DNA from: Monocercomonoides exilis
Taxonomy: Eukaryota; Preaxostyla; Oxymonadida; Polymastigidae
Reading direction: 5' to 3'
Length of the DNA: 64,000 nucleotides
Assembly: GCA_001643675.2 (NCBI GenBank)
Contig: LSRY02000009.1
Span: 367,001-431,000, forward strand
Part shown: positions 11,263 to 22,493 of the stretch, one piece after another
Position numbering within the stretch: position 1 is the stretch's first letter
Layout of the letters: every line of letters begins with the position of its first letter
Position numbers and translations under genes: made by a program
The notes under the pieces: model-generated
The model's database searches: none
Told to the model about the DNA's origin: nothing
What the model saw: only the letters and a program-made list of their open reading frames with translations

Positions 11263-11535
11263 TCATTAATGGTGTTGCAAACAGGTACCGTTTATTCTAC
11301 ATAAGTTTGTTTTGTGACATGAAAAGTTAAATAAAAATTCAGGACATAAAACAAAATACTTGACAAGATCGTTTTTTCAATAATTTCAAGAGGAATAGTT
11401 CCGATAATTTTCCACAAAATATTTTCAAAATTATCAAAACTCATTTGGTTGTGGGAGTATCTTTTTCACGCAGGCTGAATATTTCAATAAATTATTATTT
11501 TAATTTCAAAGAAATCGGAATTGGAGATTCTTGAA

Positions 11536-11575
<40 letters not shown>

Positions 11576-12637
11576 TTTTTTTTGTGAAAAAATTCAGTTG
11601 ACACGAAAATGAAAGATTCGTTCATCAAATGGGGGAAAATATGAACTTTCAAGCTTTTTATGCACAAAGAACATAAAAATTAATTCTCTCATAACTTTTT
11701 CAATCATTTTCAGATTTCTTAATAAGTTGGCTTTTCTTATCAACAAACAGGTATCGTTTAAATCACAACATGTTGTTTTGTGTTATCACATGTATTTCAA
11801 TAAATGAACCCATTTTTTCCATATTTTTTATCACAAAAAATCAATAAAAAGTGCATTATATTCCAATGTGAAAGCTTGAAGTCAAATGTTTTTCCCAAAA
11901 TGAGTTGGTATAGATAAGATATGTTTTATATAAATATCAAATTTATTCTTTAACCGCTTATTTAGAAAACGATCCTACACAGTTTTTTTTGCACGTACTG
12001 TTTATTCGAACACAAAAAAATGAACCGCTTTTATTTTTCTTTTTTTGATACAAAAAAAGTCAAGATAGCAATTTTTTCAATAAAAAAGTTTGAAGTTCCA
12101 CATTTCGTCCCAAGCGAAAAAAAAGTGAAGAACAAAATCAGAAACTTTGAACAAATGATTTAAATTTCGAACAAGTTTCATCGTTTTTTTCAAATTATTT
12201 TTTTTCAGATAAATTCAAATAAAGTTTGTTAATAGCGAAAAAACGTTCACTAACAACATAATCTCTATATTAGAAAAAAAATTTGACATGTTTGCTGCGT
12301 CAAAAAATATTTCATAATCAATTGATAAATCAAATATTCAAACATTTCTATAACAAAAAAAAATTTCGCAGAGAATTAATTTGGGAAATACGATATATTT
12401 ATTTGTTTAACGGAAGATTTGTTAAATTTATAAAACAAATAATTTTTATCCAATTGGGACAAAATTCATTCATTTATGAAAAATTCAATAATTTGTTTCT
12501 AGCTTTTTCTGTAATCGTTTGATTAATATTCTGACATTATCGTGCAATATTGAATGCAATAAAACAAAAAATCGTTAAAAATCTTTCAAAAAACTGCAGT
12601 GAACAATATTCATAAAACATAAAATATTATCCCAATA
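11263..12637. mobile_element. Decayed foldback-element debris
   Basis: No gene. Pieces related to other elements are recognisable. About 11340-11460 resembles the inner part of element K (TTGACAAGATCG, then AAGAGGAA). About 11640-11670 and 11850-11900 resemble element H (ACTTTCAAGCTTTTTATGCA; AAAAAGTGCATTAT). A (TA)n run at 11538-11560 is followed by a 23-T run. The rest is AT-rich with no further structure that I can support. Confidence 0.5.
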
Positions 12638-13031
12638 CAGATATCGCATAAAATACCGGACATCGCACAAAATACCGGACAAGATCGATTTCACAACAAC
12701 CGAAAGAGGAAAAATTCTGTAAAATTTCCTCGAAATATATCTCATCAATACAAACTCATTTGATATACTAAACCTTCAAAATATCTTCATTTGTGCTCAG
12801 AGAAAATTATATTTAAAATCTCGGAGAAACTCAAAATCCTATTTTTCCAAATTGTTAAAAAAAGTATTCTGAACATAAATGAAGCTATTTTGAAGGTTTA
12901 GTATATCAAATGAATTTGTATTGATGAGATATATTTTGAGGAAAATTGTCAGAAATATTCCTCTTGCAGTTTTTATGAAATCGATCTTGTCCGGTATTTT
13001 GTGCGATGTCCGGTATTTTTTGCGATATCTG
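12638..13031. mobile_element. Foldback element K (394 bp)
   Basis: Inverted arms run from CAGATATCGC at the left to GCGATATCTG at the right, flanked by TA on both sides. Each arm starts with two tandem copies of a 19-bp unit, TCGCAYAAAATACCGGACA. Inner arms also pair (TTTGATATACTAAACCTTCA against its complement near 12890). No open frame. A TA target and CAG ends are typical of Tc1/mariner-type non-autonomous elements. Confidence 0.85.
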
Positions 13032-13065
13032 TATGAATAATTTGATCAAAACACTCCTGTCAATA

Positions 13066-13323
13066 TGGGTGATTATTTATGAAATCATATCTTTTTTCGG
13101 TGTGTTGATTTTTCAAAGATTATTTGTTTTTTGAAAGAAAATTTTTATTCAAAAGAGAAAAAGCATGACAATTGTTTTCAAAACAAATAGTTTTTCCGAA
13201 TCAAAAATTAAAATGTATTCAATTAGCCTTTTCACTTTCCGATTTTTTTTTTATTTGTATTCTTGAAATTTTTTGTACCAAAATTTTTGTATGAAAAAAT
13301 TTGATTTCAAAAATAATCACCCA
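13066..13323. mobile_element. Short inverted-repeat element G (258 bp)
   Basis: The ends TGGGTGATTATTTATGAAA and the matching right-end complement (TTTCAAAAATAATCACCCA) lie between TA dinucleotides. It is a MITE-like element with no coding capacity, only about 30 bp from element K. The end sequence is closely related to element I at 36843-37084 and shares GGGTGATT with element A. Confidence 0.85.
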
Positions 13324-13623
13324 TATAGTTAAAATAATAAATTTTCAGTTTTCTATATTATATCCAGTAAAAAACACTAAAGCACAAATGGAAGTTTGAA
13401 CGCTCATATGGCAATTATGAATGCTAGACTGAATTATCATTTTATTATTTTTAAAATCATGCTACATGAGATAAGAAAAATTTTGTAAAAAGTGCAGATG
13501 CATCCCGAACGCCGCATATTTATGGGGGAACAATGGAATAGCGTTTCAGAAAGTTTCTCCAGTTTGCAAATACTGTTTCTATTGGATTTTTTAACGATGC
13601 ATCTTTTATTTTTATTTTTACAG

Positions 13624-14979
13624 AATTGTTTTCTGAACTAGAAAATCGCAGCGAGGATGCACAGAAACAAAAAGATATTGAAATGAATGGACTAGTTGAG
13701 GAAATGAAGGAAGATGAATTTGATTCGATTTTTTCAACAATTTTTTTCAACGAAATGGTCAAAATGGTTGAAGAAAAGAAATTATCATTAGATAATGCAA
13801 TTTTGTTGTTGAAACAGACTGGATATTGCAAATCACTGAAAAGATTTTCTCTTTTTTCTTTTGATAATTCATTGCTGCGTGAAAGAATCGAAGAAATAGA
13901 TGTTGAAGAATACGAGAAAAAAGAAGAAAAGAATGAAACGCTTTTGACTGATCTTTCCGATTGCTATCTTTTGTTGAATGATGAATGCACAATGGATGAT
14001 TTGCTTTCAATTTTCGTACCTTGCCTTTTGAAAGTTGTTTTGAAAAAAGAGGAAAACGAAGAAACGCAAAAAGAAGTGGAAACGGCATTTCTGGCGTTGA
14101 GTAACACAATGACTTTGGAGGCATGCAAAACATTTTGCTTTATCTGTTGATTTTTTATATCAATTTTTAAACAGAAAATAGAAAAAGGGCTGTACGCAAA
14201 TGAGATTAAAGAAATTATCAAATGTCATCAGGAACATCGCAATCTTACTCAGCTGGCATATCAGTCTGCATAGTCATTTGCAATCAATAGATTACGCTAC
14301 GAAAGAAAATTGGCCAACGCTGTTGCGGATGAGTTACAATTAGAAAGAGAGATGGAAAACGAAATACTTAACGAGCTGCATTTTGTAAAGGAAGCAAAAG
14401 AAGAATTGAAGAAATTTCTGGGAGGCATGGACTGGAATGGCAAGAAAAGGAAAACAAAAAAGGAGAAAAAGAAAAGGAAGAAGAGTTGATATTGATGAGG
14501 TGGCTGCAAATGTTGGACTGTTATTTTTATGCGTTCCAACAGGAAAATGAAGATCATATTGAGCTTGTTGGAAGCATTGTGCAAGTATTTCGATTGGCAA
14601 AGGATAATTACAAAAATATTTACAACCAATGCATTTTTCTGCTTGTATCAATGGCGAAGAACAATGCAGTGAAGGTAGATGACTTGTTGAAAGGCGGGGT
14701 GGTTGATGCCATTTTGGAGGAAGCCGCCATTTCGAATGTGAATAGGTTGAACTTCGAGAATATGTTGATACTTTTCAGAGAAATTACAAAAAACTGAATG
14801 GAAAGATGGAAAAAGATGAAGATGAAGCAAGACGAAAAGGATTGAAAAGACGATTATTCGAAAGGATGGAAGAAGAAGGATACGAAGACATTAACATCGA
14901 AAAATATGTTATTCTTCATAAAATGAAAAAAAAGCATGGCTACTCAAAGATTCTATCCGATTACCTTGTATCTGTTTAG
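13624..14979 (+). pseudogene. Broken copy 1 of the ELFSELE/ISDYFV gene family
   Basis: Homologous over its length to the intact copies at 22494-24118 and 27046-28503. It begins at an acceptor (TTTTACAG|AATTGTTTTCTG) giving ELFSELENRSED, but a clear first exon is not seen. Damage visible: the exon-2 donor GT is gone (the reading continues ...ACAATGACTTTGG to a TGA); the conserved Trp codon in LAYQSAW is TAG; frameshifts occur near 14440-14490 and near 14795, after which the family C-terminus resumes (KMEEEGYED-like, ending ILSDYLVSV then TAG at 14977-14979). The Lys/Glu-rich region is in the shifted part. It is probably a recent pseudogene of the local tandem family. Confidence 0.8.
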
Positions 14980-15151
14980 TTCTCATAAGAGATTCATTTT
15001 TCTGTGTGCTTTATTCAAAACTGAGTTAAAATGCTATTTCTGGATTTCCATTGTTGATATCTACTTCTTCATTTGCTTTACAAATCAAATTCTTCTAGTA
15101 AATCTTCAATTCCACTTCATTTCTTTCAATTCATTTGTTTGAACATATTTA

Positions 15152-16151
15152 GGGTGATTTATAAACCCGAACATTTTCATAAACCCGGTTATTTTTTTTG
15201 TTCGTTGAAACAGAGTAAATACAACATGAAAATACAAAAAACAAACTTTTATATGTTTATTTTACTATTTAATGAAAGTACTAAAATTTTTTTGTTTCAA
15301 TTTTTGTTTTTGATGAAGATCAAAGGAATTTTTAATTTATTTTTGATCATTTGTTTTGTTCGTTTTGAATCAACTTTCATTTTTTGTTTGTTTTTAATTA
15401 CAAGGTCATAAAACATACATAATGAAGTTTTACTGTTCGAAATGTTTTATGTTTTTATCTATTTTTTCTATTGTTTTTCACATTTCATCGTTTTTGACAA
15501 AAAGTGTGAAAAAATGAAATTTTCTGAACTTATATTTGATTTGAAGAATCACTGATTACGATGTCATGTAAATAAGCTAACAATGCATTGATATTCTTCA
15601 TTATTAGTCATTTTAAATTTATTTGTAAACAAAATTAGTATTTTTATCATTTTCAATATTTGATGAGTGTAATGAAAACAACAACATTTCACAAATTTTT
15701 AACCCGGTATATGCTTTATGCAAACCTTTTTCTTTTCATGCACATCATATTTAATATGTAAAAAATATTGTACAACTCTCAATTTTCATTTTTTCATATT
15801 TTTTGTCAAAAACGATGAAATGTGAAAAACAATCGAAAAAATTAGAAAAAACAAAAAATATTTGAAACAATAAAACTTCGTTATGTATATTTAATGACAT
15901 TATACCTAAAAATTGACAGAAAAAGAAAGATAGTCCGAAACGGACAAAACAAATGATCAAAAATAAATTAAAAATTCCTTTGATCTTCATCAAAAACAAA
16001 AATTGAAACAAAAAAATTTTAGTACTTTCATTAAATAGTAAAATAAACATATAAAAGTTTGTTTTTTGTATTTTCATGTTGTATTTACTCTGTTTCAACG
16101 AACAAAAAAAATAACCGGGTTTATGAAAATGTTCGGGTTTATAAATCACCC
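15152..16151. mobile_element. Foldback element A, copy 1 (1,000 bp)
   Basis: Ends GGGTGATTTATAAACCCG and the inverted match, flanked by TA (15150-15151 and 16152-16153). Arms are about 370 bp each around a ~250-bp loop. The subterminal doublet ATAAACCCG occurs twice, 18 bp apart, at each end. The left arm has a ~100-bp patch (about 15365-15475) that differs from the right arm while sequence on either side matches. An open frame of up to 132 codons crosses the arms but looks incidental. Confidence 0.93.
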
Positions 16152-16611
16152 TATTAATTTACGGATTTGGATACATTGCCAAATATCCAGCAATCTTCTT
16201 CAAACACAGTGTCGTCAGATTTGAAAATGAAAGAAAAAAAAGAATCAAAAAAAAAAAAGAGAGAGAGAGAGACTATTCCTGAAACAACTGATGATGTTGA
16301 CGAACTTAACGATAGAAAACTGCCAGCTTACCTTCATCATTTCTTCCTTTATTTTCAATATCTTCTTTCTTCTTCTTCTTCTTCTTCTTCTTCTTCTTCT
16401 TCTTCTTCACATTCACACATATCTGAGAAATCATCATCTTCTTCACTGGTTCTTCCTTTCTGCTTTCAAATTTGATGAGATTCCAGATAATTAGAGAATA
16501 CTGAGGAAACCGGGGGAAGTGCACAAAGCTAAGCCAAAGAATAGAGAAGATGATAAAAGAGATGAGATATGAACGAGCGAGCAATGAACAAAGAGGAGAA
16601 CTTATTGCATA
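16152..16611. repeat. Segment F, copy 1 (about 460 bp) with CTT microsatellite
   Basis: Unique-looking spacer between elements A1 and B1. It contains a (TTC)n run at 16365-16408 and short GA repeats. The same segment returns inverted at 17594-18050 and direct at 19051-19513, identical as far as I can see except for one-triplet changes in the microsatellite. A 102-codon open frame crosses it; whether it was ever coding is unknown. Confidence 0.9.
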
Positions 16612-17593
16612 GGGTTACACTTTTACTCTGACCTATATTTTTACCCCCACCCTTTTTTTTGTGGAGCTGGCTACAGCTTAATACAAGCTTGTAGCCAACA
16701 AAAAATAACTAGAAATGTTTATTTTAATAAATTTAAGTTATACAGAAAAAATTTTTTAACGAAAAATTTTTAACTTTGAGATCTCGGTATTTTTTAATTT
16801 TATTTTTTGATCATAAAATTGATGGTCTTTCCATGAATATAACATTCTGGAAGTTTTAAGCTACATCAACATTACACCTCATATCCTTTTTATTGTTTTT
16901 ATAACTTTTCACATTTCACAAATTTCTTTTTCACCTGTTTTCTCATTTCATCGACTTTTCGAAAAAATGAAATTATGTAAAGAACGGTGAATTTTAAGAA
17001 AAAATTTTTATATTATCCCAAATATATATTAAAATGTTAATTACGAAGATATTCAAAAAAGTTTTGCAAATTTGATTTCAAACAGAAAAATGAAAAACAT
17101 CAATTTCGGAATATTTGATTTTTTCAGCCAGTAACATTTTTTCTACAAAAAATTATATGTGTGTCCAACAATATATTGAGTTTAAAATGAGATGCAGCTC
17201 ACAAAATTTAAAAATTGTTTTTTTACACTAAATAATTTCATTTTTTCGAAAAGTCGATGAAATGAGAAAACAGGTGAAAAAGAAATTTGTGAAATGTGAA
17301 AAGTTATAAAAACAATAAAAAGGATATGAGGTGTAATGTTGATGTAGCTTAAAACTTCCAGAATGTTATATTCATGGAAAGACCATCAATTTTATGATCA
17401 AAAATAAAATTAAAAAATACCGAGATCTCAAAGTTAAAAATTTTTCGTTAAAAATTTTTTCTGTATAACTTAAATTTATTAAAATAAACATTTCTAGTTA
17501 TTTTTGTTGGCTACAAGCTTGTATTAAGCTGTAGCCAGCTCCACAAAAAAAAGGGTGGGGGTAAAAATATAGGTCAGAGTAAAAGTGTAACCC
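16612..17593. mobile_element. Foldback element B, copy 1 (982 bp)
   Basis: Ends GGGTTACACTTTTACTCTGA and the inverted match, flanked by TA. The arms pair over about 360 bp. The asymmetric loop (about 16976-17232, 257 bp) lies in the opposite orientation to that of copy 2. Subterminal TTTTAC motifs lie 18 bp apart. The element sits exactly at the centre of the F/F' palindrome. Confidence 0.93.
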
Positions 17594-18050
17594 TATGCAA
17601 TAAGTTCTCCTCTTTGTTCATTGCTCGCTCGTTCATATCTCATCTCTTTTATCATCTTCTCTATTCTTTGGCTTAGCTTTGTGCACTTCCCCCGGTTTCC
17701 TCAGTATTCTCTAATTATCTGGAATCTCATCAAATTTGAAAGCAGAAAGGAAGAACCAGTGAAGAAGATGATGATTTCTCAGATATGTGTGAATGTGAAG
17801 AAGAAGAAGAAGAAGAAGAAGAAGAAGAAGAAGAAAGAAGATATTGAAAATAAAGGAAGAAATGATGAAGGTAAGCTGGCAGTTTTCTATCGTTAAGTTC
17901 GTCAACATCATCAGTTGTTTCAGGAATAGTCTCTCTCTCTCTCTTTTTTTTTTTTGATTCTTTTTTTTCTTTCATTTTCAAATCTGACGACACTGTGTTT
18001 GAAGAAGATTGCTGGATATTTGGCAATGTATCCAAATCCGTAAATTAATA
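17594..18050. repeat. Segment F, inverted copy
   Basis: Reverse complement of 16152-16611, starting at the right edge of B1 and ending at the left edge of A2, one TTC triplet shorter than copy 1. Confidence 0.92.
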
Positions 18051-19050
18051 GGGTGATTTATAAACCCGAACATTTTCATAAACCCGGTTATTTTTTTTGT
18101 TCGTTGAAACAGAGTAAATACAACATGAAAATACAAAAAACAAACTTTTATATGTTTATTTTACTATTTAATGAAAGTACTAAAATTTTTTTGTTTCAAT
18201 TTTTGTTTTTGATGAAGATCAAAGGAATTTTTAATTTATTTTTGATCATTTGTTTTGTTCGTTTTGAATCAACTTTCATTTTTTGTTTGTTTTTAATTAC
18301 AAGGTCATAAAACATACATAATGAAGTTTTACTGTTCGAAATGTTTTATGTTTTTATCTATTTTTTCTATTGTTTTTCACATTTCATCGTTTTTGACAAA
18401 AAGTGTGAAAAAATGAAATTTTCTGAACTTATATTTGATTTGAAGAATCACTGATTACGATGTCATGTAAATAAGCTAACAATGCATTGATATTCTTCAT
18501 TATTAGTCATTTTAAATTTATTTGTAAACAAAATTAGTATTTTTATCATTTTCAATATTTGATGAGTGTAATGAAAACAACAACATTTCACAAATTTTTA
18601 ACCCGGTATATGCTTTATGCAAACCTTTTTCTTTTCATGCACATCATATTTAATATGTAAAAAATATTGTACAACTCTCAATTTTCATTTTTTCATATTT
18701 TTTGTCAAAAACGATGAAATGTGAAAAACAATCGAAAAAATTAGAAAAAACAAAAAATATTTGAAACAATAAAACTTCGTTATGTATATTTAATGACATT
18801 ATACCTAAAAATTGACAGAAAAAGAAAGATAGTCCGAAACGGACAAAACAAATGATCAAAAATAAATTAAAAATTCCTTTGATCTTCATCAAAAACAAAA
18901 ATTGAAACAAAAAAATTTTAGTACTTTCATTAAATAGTAAAATAAACATATAAAAGTTTGTTTTTTGTATTTTCATGTTGTATTTACTCTGTTTCAACGA
19001 ACAAAAAAAATAACCGGGTTTATGAAAATGTTCGGGTTTATAAATCACCC
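18051..19050. mobile_element. Foldback element A, copy 2 (1,000 bp)
   Basis: Reads the same as copy 1 over its length, in the same orientation, including the ~100-bp divergent patch in the left arm. It lies between inverted and direct copies of segment F, so it occupies the centre of a palindrome (TTAA-TA | A2 | TA-TTAA). Confidence 0.93.
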
Positions 19051-19513
19051 TATTAATTTACGGATTTGGATACATTGCCAAATATCCAGCAATCTTCTTC
19101 AAACACAGTGTCGTCAGATTTGAAAATGAAAGAAAAAAAAGAATCAAAAAAAAAAAAGAGAGAGAGAGAGACTATTCCTGAAACAACTGATGATGTTGAC
19201 GAACTTAACGATAGAAAACTGCCAGCTTACCTTCATCATTTCTTCCTTTATTTTCAATATCTTCTTTCTTCTTCTTCTTCTTCTTCTTCTTCTTCTTCTT
19301 CTTCTTCTTCACATTCACACATATCTGAGAAATCATCATCTTCTTCACTGGTTCTTCCTTTCTGCTTTCAAATTTGATGAGATTCCAGATAATTAGAGAA
19401 TACTGAGGAAACCGGGGGAAGTGCACAAAGCTAAGCCAAAGAATAGAGAAGATGATAAAAGAGATGAGATATGAACGAGCGAGCAATGAACAAAGAGGAG
19501 AACTTATTGCATA
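19051..19513. repeat. Segment F, third copy (direct)
   Basis: Direct repeat of 16152-16611, one TTC triplet longer, running from A2 to B2. Confidence 0.92.
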
Positions 19514-20498
19514 GGGTTACACTTTTACTCTGACCTATATTTTTACCCCCACCCTTTTTTTTGTGGAGCTGGCTACAGCTTAATACAAGCTTGTAGCCAA
19601 CAAAAAATAACTAGAAATGTTTATTTTAATAAATTTAAGTTATACAGAAAAAATTTTTTAACGAAAAATTTTTAACTTTGAGATCTCGGTATTTTTTAAT
19701 TTTATTTTTTGATCATAAAATTGATGGTCTTTCCATGAATATAACATTCTGGAAGTTTTAAGCTACATCAACATTACACCTCATATCCTTTTTATTGTTT
19801 TTATAACTTTTCACATTTCACAAATTTCTTTTTCACCTGTTTTCTCATTTCATCGACTTTTCGAAAAAATGAAATTATTTAGTGTAAAAAAACAATTTTT
19901 AAATTTTGTGAGCTGCATCTCATTTTAAACTCAATATATTGTTGGACACACATATAATTTTTTGTAGAAAAAATGTTACTGGCTGAAAAAATCAAATATT
20001 CCGAAATTGATGTTTTTCATTTTTCTGTTTGAAATCAAATTTGCAAAACTTTTTTGAATATCTTCGTAATTAACATTTTAATATATATTTGGGATAATAT
20101 AAAAATTTTTTCTTAAAATTCACCGTTCTTTACATAATTTCATTTTTTCGAAAAGTCGATGAAATGAGAAAACAGGTGAAAAAGAAATTTGTGAAATGTG
20201 AAAAGTTATAAAAACAATAAAAAGGATATGAGGTGTAATGTTGATGTAGCTTAAAACTTCCAGAATGTTATATTCATGGAAAGACCATCAATTTTATGAT
20301 CAAAAAATAAAATTAAAAAATACCGAGATCTCAAAGTTAAAAATTTTTCGTTAAAAAATTTTTTCTGTATAACTTAAATTTATTAAAATAAACATTTCTA
20401 GTTATTTTTTGTTGGCTACAAGCTTGTATTAAGCTGTAGCCAGCTCCACAAAAAAAAGGGTGGGGGTAAAAATATAGGTCAGAGTAAAAGTGTAACCC
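19514..20498. mobile_element. Foldback element B, copy 2 (985 bp)
   Basis: The arms match copy 1, but the loop (about 19878-20134) is inverted relative to copy 1: TTTAGTGTAAAA now follows the left arm and GTTCTTTACA precedes the right arm. The right end is followed by TA and then unrelated sequence, so the cluster ends here. Confidence 0.93.
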
Positions 20499-21480
20499 TA
20501 CATAATTCCGAAATAACTGAAATTAGCGGCATTTCATTGAATGAACAGAAGATAAGCGCAGAAGTTAAATTTGAAGTGAAATGAAATGAAGAAGCTACTA
20601 TAAGGGTGAAACAAAAATCATCAAACACAATTGAGAATAAGAAGAAGATTATGAAGATACAAAATGCCATCCAATAGCCTGCTTCTGCTCTTCAACTTCG
20701 AATATCCTTCAAATGAAGTTGTTTCAGATTGGATTAGAGAGAAAATAGTTGTTCTATCAGAACATGACGATAATTCTCCAAACAAAAACTCGATGAAGAT
20801 GAAGAAGCTGTTACAGATGCATTTCTGTGAAAGTGACTTGTCTCTCTTTTCGGTTGGACTGATTTCCTTGTCTTCTCTGTGTAATTTTTTTATTTTTTGC
20901 CATCTACTCCTTGTTTCATTCATCTGCGTTGAGTAAAAGGTTATTAACATTTTCCAATAAAAGAATCTCCAAAAGCGATGTCTTTTCGAGCAATGCTCAA
21001 AAAGAATGGACTTTGTGCAAATTCACTCAATATACACTCATTTGGTATCCCAAAGAAGGAAGAAGACGAAGACGATGCTGAAGAAGATTGCCAAATACGG
21101 ATGAAAGCAATAAAATATGAAGAAGAAGATGAGCAGATATTGCGAATAAAATTCCTCTCTCTGTCGGAGTGGCTTGTGGTAAAATTGAGCCAAATGAGAA
21201 GAAGTCAGCTGTATTTCCAGCAGAATATTCAGCAAAACGAGAATCACCAAAATTAACAGTGCTATCAGAAAAAACATTTTTTGTGTTGAATGAAACAGTC
21301 ATTGGCCATTGAAATGTTTCTGTTGCAATTGGCGCGCAATTAGATTGAATGATGTTGACGCATGTGAAATTTTCGACTGATGAATTTTCACAACGTTTTC
21401 CTGTCGATTCAGCTGAACATGAAATAATGAGATGTTAATTTTTCCATTTTCTTGCCTTTTCAATCGATTTGATTGAAATT
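20499..21480 (-). pseudogene. Decayed minus-strand gene remnant, probably a surface protein
   Basis: On the minus strand, 21430 down to about 21090 reads as protein-like sequence (KRCENSSVENFTCVNIIQSN, then FGDSRFAEYSAGNTADFF, FSFGSILPQATPTERG). It has Cys and N-glycosylation-type sites and then loses the frame. A second readable stretch lies near 20940-20640. There are no start, stop or splice sites that join them. It looks like the extracellular part of a membrane or secreted protein. The following region (to about 22050) resembles 26050-26600, so it belongs to the duplicated unit of the family array. Confidence 0.45.
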
Positions 21481-22493
21481 ACAAGCAAAAAATGAAAGCC
21501 CTTCTCTAAAAAGTTGTCATTCACCATCCAAATCGAAGTTCTAAGAATTGGTCCATCTTTGTTGCATCTGTAGAAAATTTATTTCTTCTCATTCTTCACA
21601 TGAATTATCAAATTTCTCATTCTTTCAAAGTCCCTACAAATAAAAAAAAAAGAACAATCACTTCAAAAAAAGAACAACAGCAAACCTTCAGAACGTTGCT
21701 TAAGTCATTTTCGTTTTTATTCTTTTGAACAAAGCTCATTTTCCTCAAATAAAAATTCATTATTCCTTCGGTTTTAAATTGTTTCATCATCTAATTCGCT
21801 TAATCACCTTTTAAGATGTCATTTCTCCTTCAAAGGAGTCGACTTTTGACTTTTCGAGGAAAAGAAATACCATTATTATCTTTTCAATTCCATCATTTAT
21901 CATCGAAAAATTAAACAAAATCCAACGGTCATCCAATATCTTCTTCTTGAACAGAAGATACTGCACAAACTTTCCTCACTTGAAATTCCACTCTGAAAAG
22001 CAAAGATTGGCCAATAAAACAATTTGTCAGATTCTTGGAATAAATAAATGATTCAGTGGAAATATCTTCAGAATAAATAGGATTTAAAAAGGATAAACAT
22101 TCATATTATTTTCTTTTGCAATTAAATTTTTGCTCCTTCGTGGCAGACTAAATACAAAAAAATTCCAATTAAAAATTTCAAAGCACATAAAATGTTATCA
22201 TTGCCTGTTATCGCCACAGGTTATAATTGAAGGCATTCCTCAAAAATATTTCATTCATCATTCTTTTATTTTAACAGGGAATATTTCCGTCTTCGATAAT
22301 TTTTTGTTCATAATATCCATAACAGCAAACAAAAGAAGATAAAGTTTTTTTTTTCTTCTTCTCAATCCTTTGTTAAAGATTCTTGCTCTAAAAACATGGT
22401 GTGAACGCACATATTTTAAAGGCAATTTTTGAGTTTTTATTTTTCATCTGTTTCATTTATCCAAACATATGCGAATTCAATGTGAATGGCAAA
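21481..22493. other. Upstream region of family copy 2
   Basis: AT-rich, no intact gene. From about 21960 it is alignable by eye with 26520-26950 (CTGAAAAGMAARGATTGGCCA, then ATAGCAAAC), diverged. From 22401 it becomes almost identical to 26953 onward. Confidence 0.6.

Noticed and set aside
13624-14979. Alternative genetic code (TAG read as Gln, as in some oxymonads)
   Set aside because: TAG ends the SPRY-like gene, intact genes end in TAA or TGA without read-through homology, and the TAG in the pseudogene replaces Trp.
16167-16475. 102-codon frame of segment F as a gene
   Set aside because: It ends in a TTC-microsatellite poly-Ser run and is bounded by two insertions. It may be a torn fragment, but nothing shows it is coding.
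15165-19048. 132-codon and shorter open frames across the arms of element A (and at 37309-37707, 37903-38397) as a real protein
   Set aside because: They exist only because both arms carry the same AT-rich inverted sequence. There is no start context, domain or stop conservation, and the left arm of A1/A2 ends early.
15148-20500. TTTAGGG-like element ends as telomeric repeats
   Set aside because: Only a single TAGGGT occurs per end, in inverted orientation with element-specific sequence following. There is no tandem array.
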